Assembly: GCF_938045465.1 (NCBI RefSeq)
Contig: NZ_CALIBF010000007.1
Span: 1 to 42,824, forward strand
Length of the DNA stretch: 42,824 nucleotides
Direction: 5' to 3'
From: an uncultured Campylobacter sp.
GTDB taxonomy: Bacteria > Campylobacterota > Campylobacteria > Campylobacterales > Campylobacteraceae
A program made the translations under genes and the position numbers. How positions within the stretch are numbered: position 1 is the first letter of the stretch; the number at the start of each line of letters is the position of its first letter. The notes below the pieces were generated by a model. That model saw only the letters and a list, made by a program, of their open reading frames with translations, was not told the DNA's origin and made no database searches. Of the stretch, positions 41,948 through 42,824 are shown in pieces.

Positions 41948-42589
41948 ATGAAGCTCAGATATATGATGGGTGCCGTAGCGGCGGCTTTGGTGTTAGCAGG
42001 ATGCGGTGAGGACGAGATAGAACTCGTCAAAAACTATACTTTGCCCGATTTTAAATCTATGAGTATAGGCACGGCGATCGAGGGGTCGAAAAGATGTAAA
42101 AATATCACGTGGTCGAAGGCTGATCGCGGTGGGCTAAAATCCGTCACGATGGTGTGCGACATAGATATGGAAGCATTGAATGCCGCAAAAGAGAAAGCGA
42201 CCAAAGAACGTCGCGAGAAATATAATAAAGATGCTTTAAGTGGTAACATGGATAGTACTATGAAGTTCTACGGGGGTAAAGCTTATGATAGGAATAGCTT
42301 GCTTCAGCTAGCTAACAAACTTTGTAAACTAAACGACGCGAAATTCCAAGAGACTATAAAAGCAAAAGGTGAGATAGAATACGAAGATCAGAGGGGATTG
42401 ATCGATTGCGATAAGTCGCTAGAGGATGAAATTCTAAAAGACCAAGACCCTAAAAAAGATAAGACATATCTACCGGGCGTTTTAGATTTCTTGAAAAATG
42501 CGGTGTATCATTCGCAATTGACGCCAGAGCAATTAAAAGCTAGTTATATGGTGCATATAATAAAAAAGCGCCGTCTAGTGCAACTATAG
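41948..42589 (+). CDS. Lipoprotein, frame breaks at A6G; longer form possible
   Basis: 213 residues in the unshifted frame. Signal with lipobox LVLAGC (Cys ~19) predicts an anchored lipoprotein; the mature part is charged and helical (MEALNAAKEKATKERREKYNKDA) and has several Cys. The family is not recognised. At 42562-42568 lies AAAAAAG with codons AAA-AAG in frame; just after it the frame ends at 42589, while the -1 frame continues with PSSATIELNFVVNNDKSVDL and ends at TAA 42724-42726, giving a 259-residue product. So either the gene is frameshifted (natural, phase-variable or a sequencing slip) or a -1 programmed frameshift makes two forms. The promoter region carries G10. Confidence 0.75.
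   Translation: MKLRYMMGAVAAALVLAGCGEDEIELVKNYTLPDFKSMSIGTAIEGSKRCKNITWSKADRGGLKSVTMVCDIDMEALNAAKEKATKERREKYNKDALSGNMDSTMKFYGGKAYDRNSLLQLANKLCKLNDAKFQETIKAKGEIEYEDQRGLIDCDKSLEDEILKDQDPKKDKTYLPGVLDFLKNAVYHSQLTPEQLKASYMVHIIKKRRLVQL
42562..42568 (+). other. A-AAA-AAG slippery heptamer
   Basis: Same heptamer and phase as the -1 frameshift site of E. coli dnaX. A -1 slip here joins the first 207 codons to 52 further codons ending at 42726. No strong downstream stem-loop or upstream SD-like stimulator is evident. Confidence 0.6.
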
Positions 42590-42745
42590 AGCTTAATTTC
42601 GTCGTCAATAACGATAAAAGCGTAGATTTGGCGCCGGGATTTAAGATAATGTCCGATGGCGAAGAGGAGCCTGCCGGCAAAAATGATACATCTAAAGACG
42701 CACTAGCAGTATTTTATGCAAGATAATATGCTGCGGAATTCTTGA

Positions 42746-42780
42746 GTAGCGGAGCAGAATTTTAAAATTCGCTCCGCTAC
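42746..42780 (+). terminator. Terminator after the lipoprotein gene
   Basis: Ten-bp stem GTAGCGGAGC / GCTCCGCTAC enclosing a palindromic GAATTTTAAAATTC, 20 bp after the stop of the longer frame. Its position fits the 259-residue reading as the true gene end. Confidence 0.7.
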
Positions 42781-42824
42781 GAAATTAAAGAATTTCATTC
42801 TCGGTAAAATTTCATAGAATTTCG

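Overview
The window looks like a chromosomal segment from a relatively GC-rich, host-associated Campylobacter (Campylobacterota). A C. gracilis/C. showae-like oral species is my guess from memory, not a proven assignment. The pointers are an epsilonproteobacterial nos cluster with a cytochrome c-fused NosZ, a DUF2325 / hypothetical / flavodoxin trio, a single-chain pyruvate:flavodoxin oxidoreductase, a Dcu-type dicarboxylate carrier, a poly-G tract of the phase-variation type, and intergenic DNA saturated with AAATTT-like words.

Layout. (1) 1-2505: a 29-bp minisatellite, a DUF4213/DUF364 protein and an RBBP9-like hydrolase. (2) 2506-4810: a lower-GC island on the minus strand with two divergent membrane-anchored paralogs, an uncatalogued 49-residue ORF, a small membrane protein without a proper start codon, and a truncated duplicate of that protein's N-terminus. 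(3) 5093-8847: a DUF4139 secreted protein, three hairpin-bearing repeat units, and a FecCD/ATPase metal or corrinoid importer with no binding protein. (4) 9724-12444: a nickel CO dehydrogenase catalytic subunit with a long Ser/Asn/Ala- and His-rich N-terminal extension and an Asp at the position I align with C-cluster ligand Cys333. (5) 12662-24653: a complete clade II (Wolinella-type) nitrous oxide reductase cluster on the minus strand: beta-propeller gene, nosZ, nosB, nosD, nosG, nosC1, nosC2, nosH, nosF, nosL, nosY and a second, degenerate nosL. (6) 24949-32824: dcuB with a 110-residue insertion, then larA-larC-larE-larB, a DUF2809 gene and a two-subunit class I fumarase/tartrate dehydratase. 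(7) 33129-41643: SotB-like MFS exporter, a probable decayed gene, PFOR, an Asp/Glu-type racemase, and the DUF2325/hypothetical/fldA trio. (8) 41904-42780: a lipoprotein gene with a G10 tract in its promoter region and an A-AAA-AAG heptamer exactly where its frame breaks.

How the genes fit together. The picture is an anaerobic or microaerobic respirer: N2O as electron acceptor, C4-dicarboxylate exchange and fumarate metabolism, and pyruvate oxidation feeding flavodoxin. Nickel recurs: CODH and the LarA nickel-pincer cofactor enzyme need it, the DUF364 family is a putative metal chelator, and an importer of a metal/chelate family sits beside cooS. The most promising candidates for something new are a LarA homolog placed between a dicarboxylate carrier and a hydroxy-acid dehydratase (a malate or tartrate racemase route is proposed), the atypical His-tailed CODH, and the doubly switchable lipoprotein gene.
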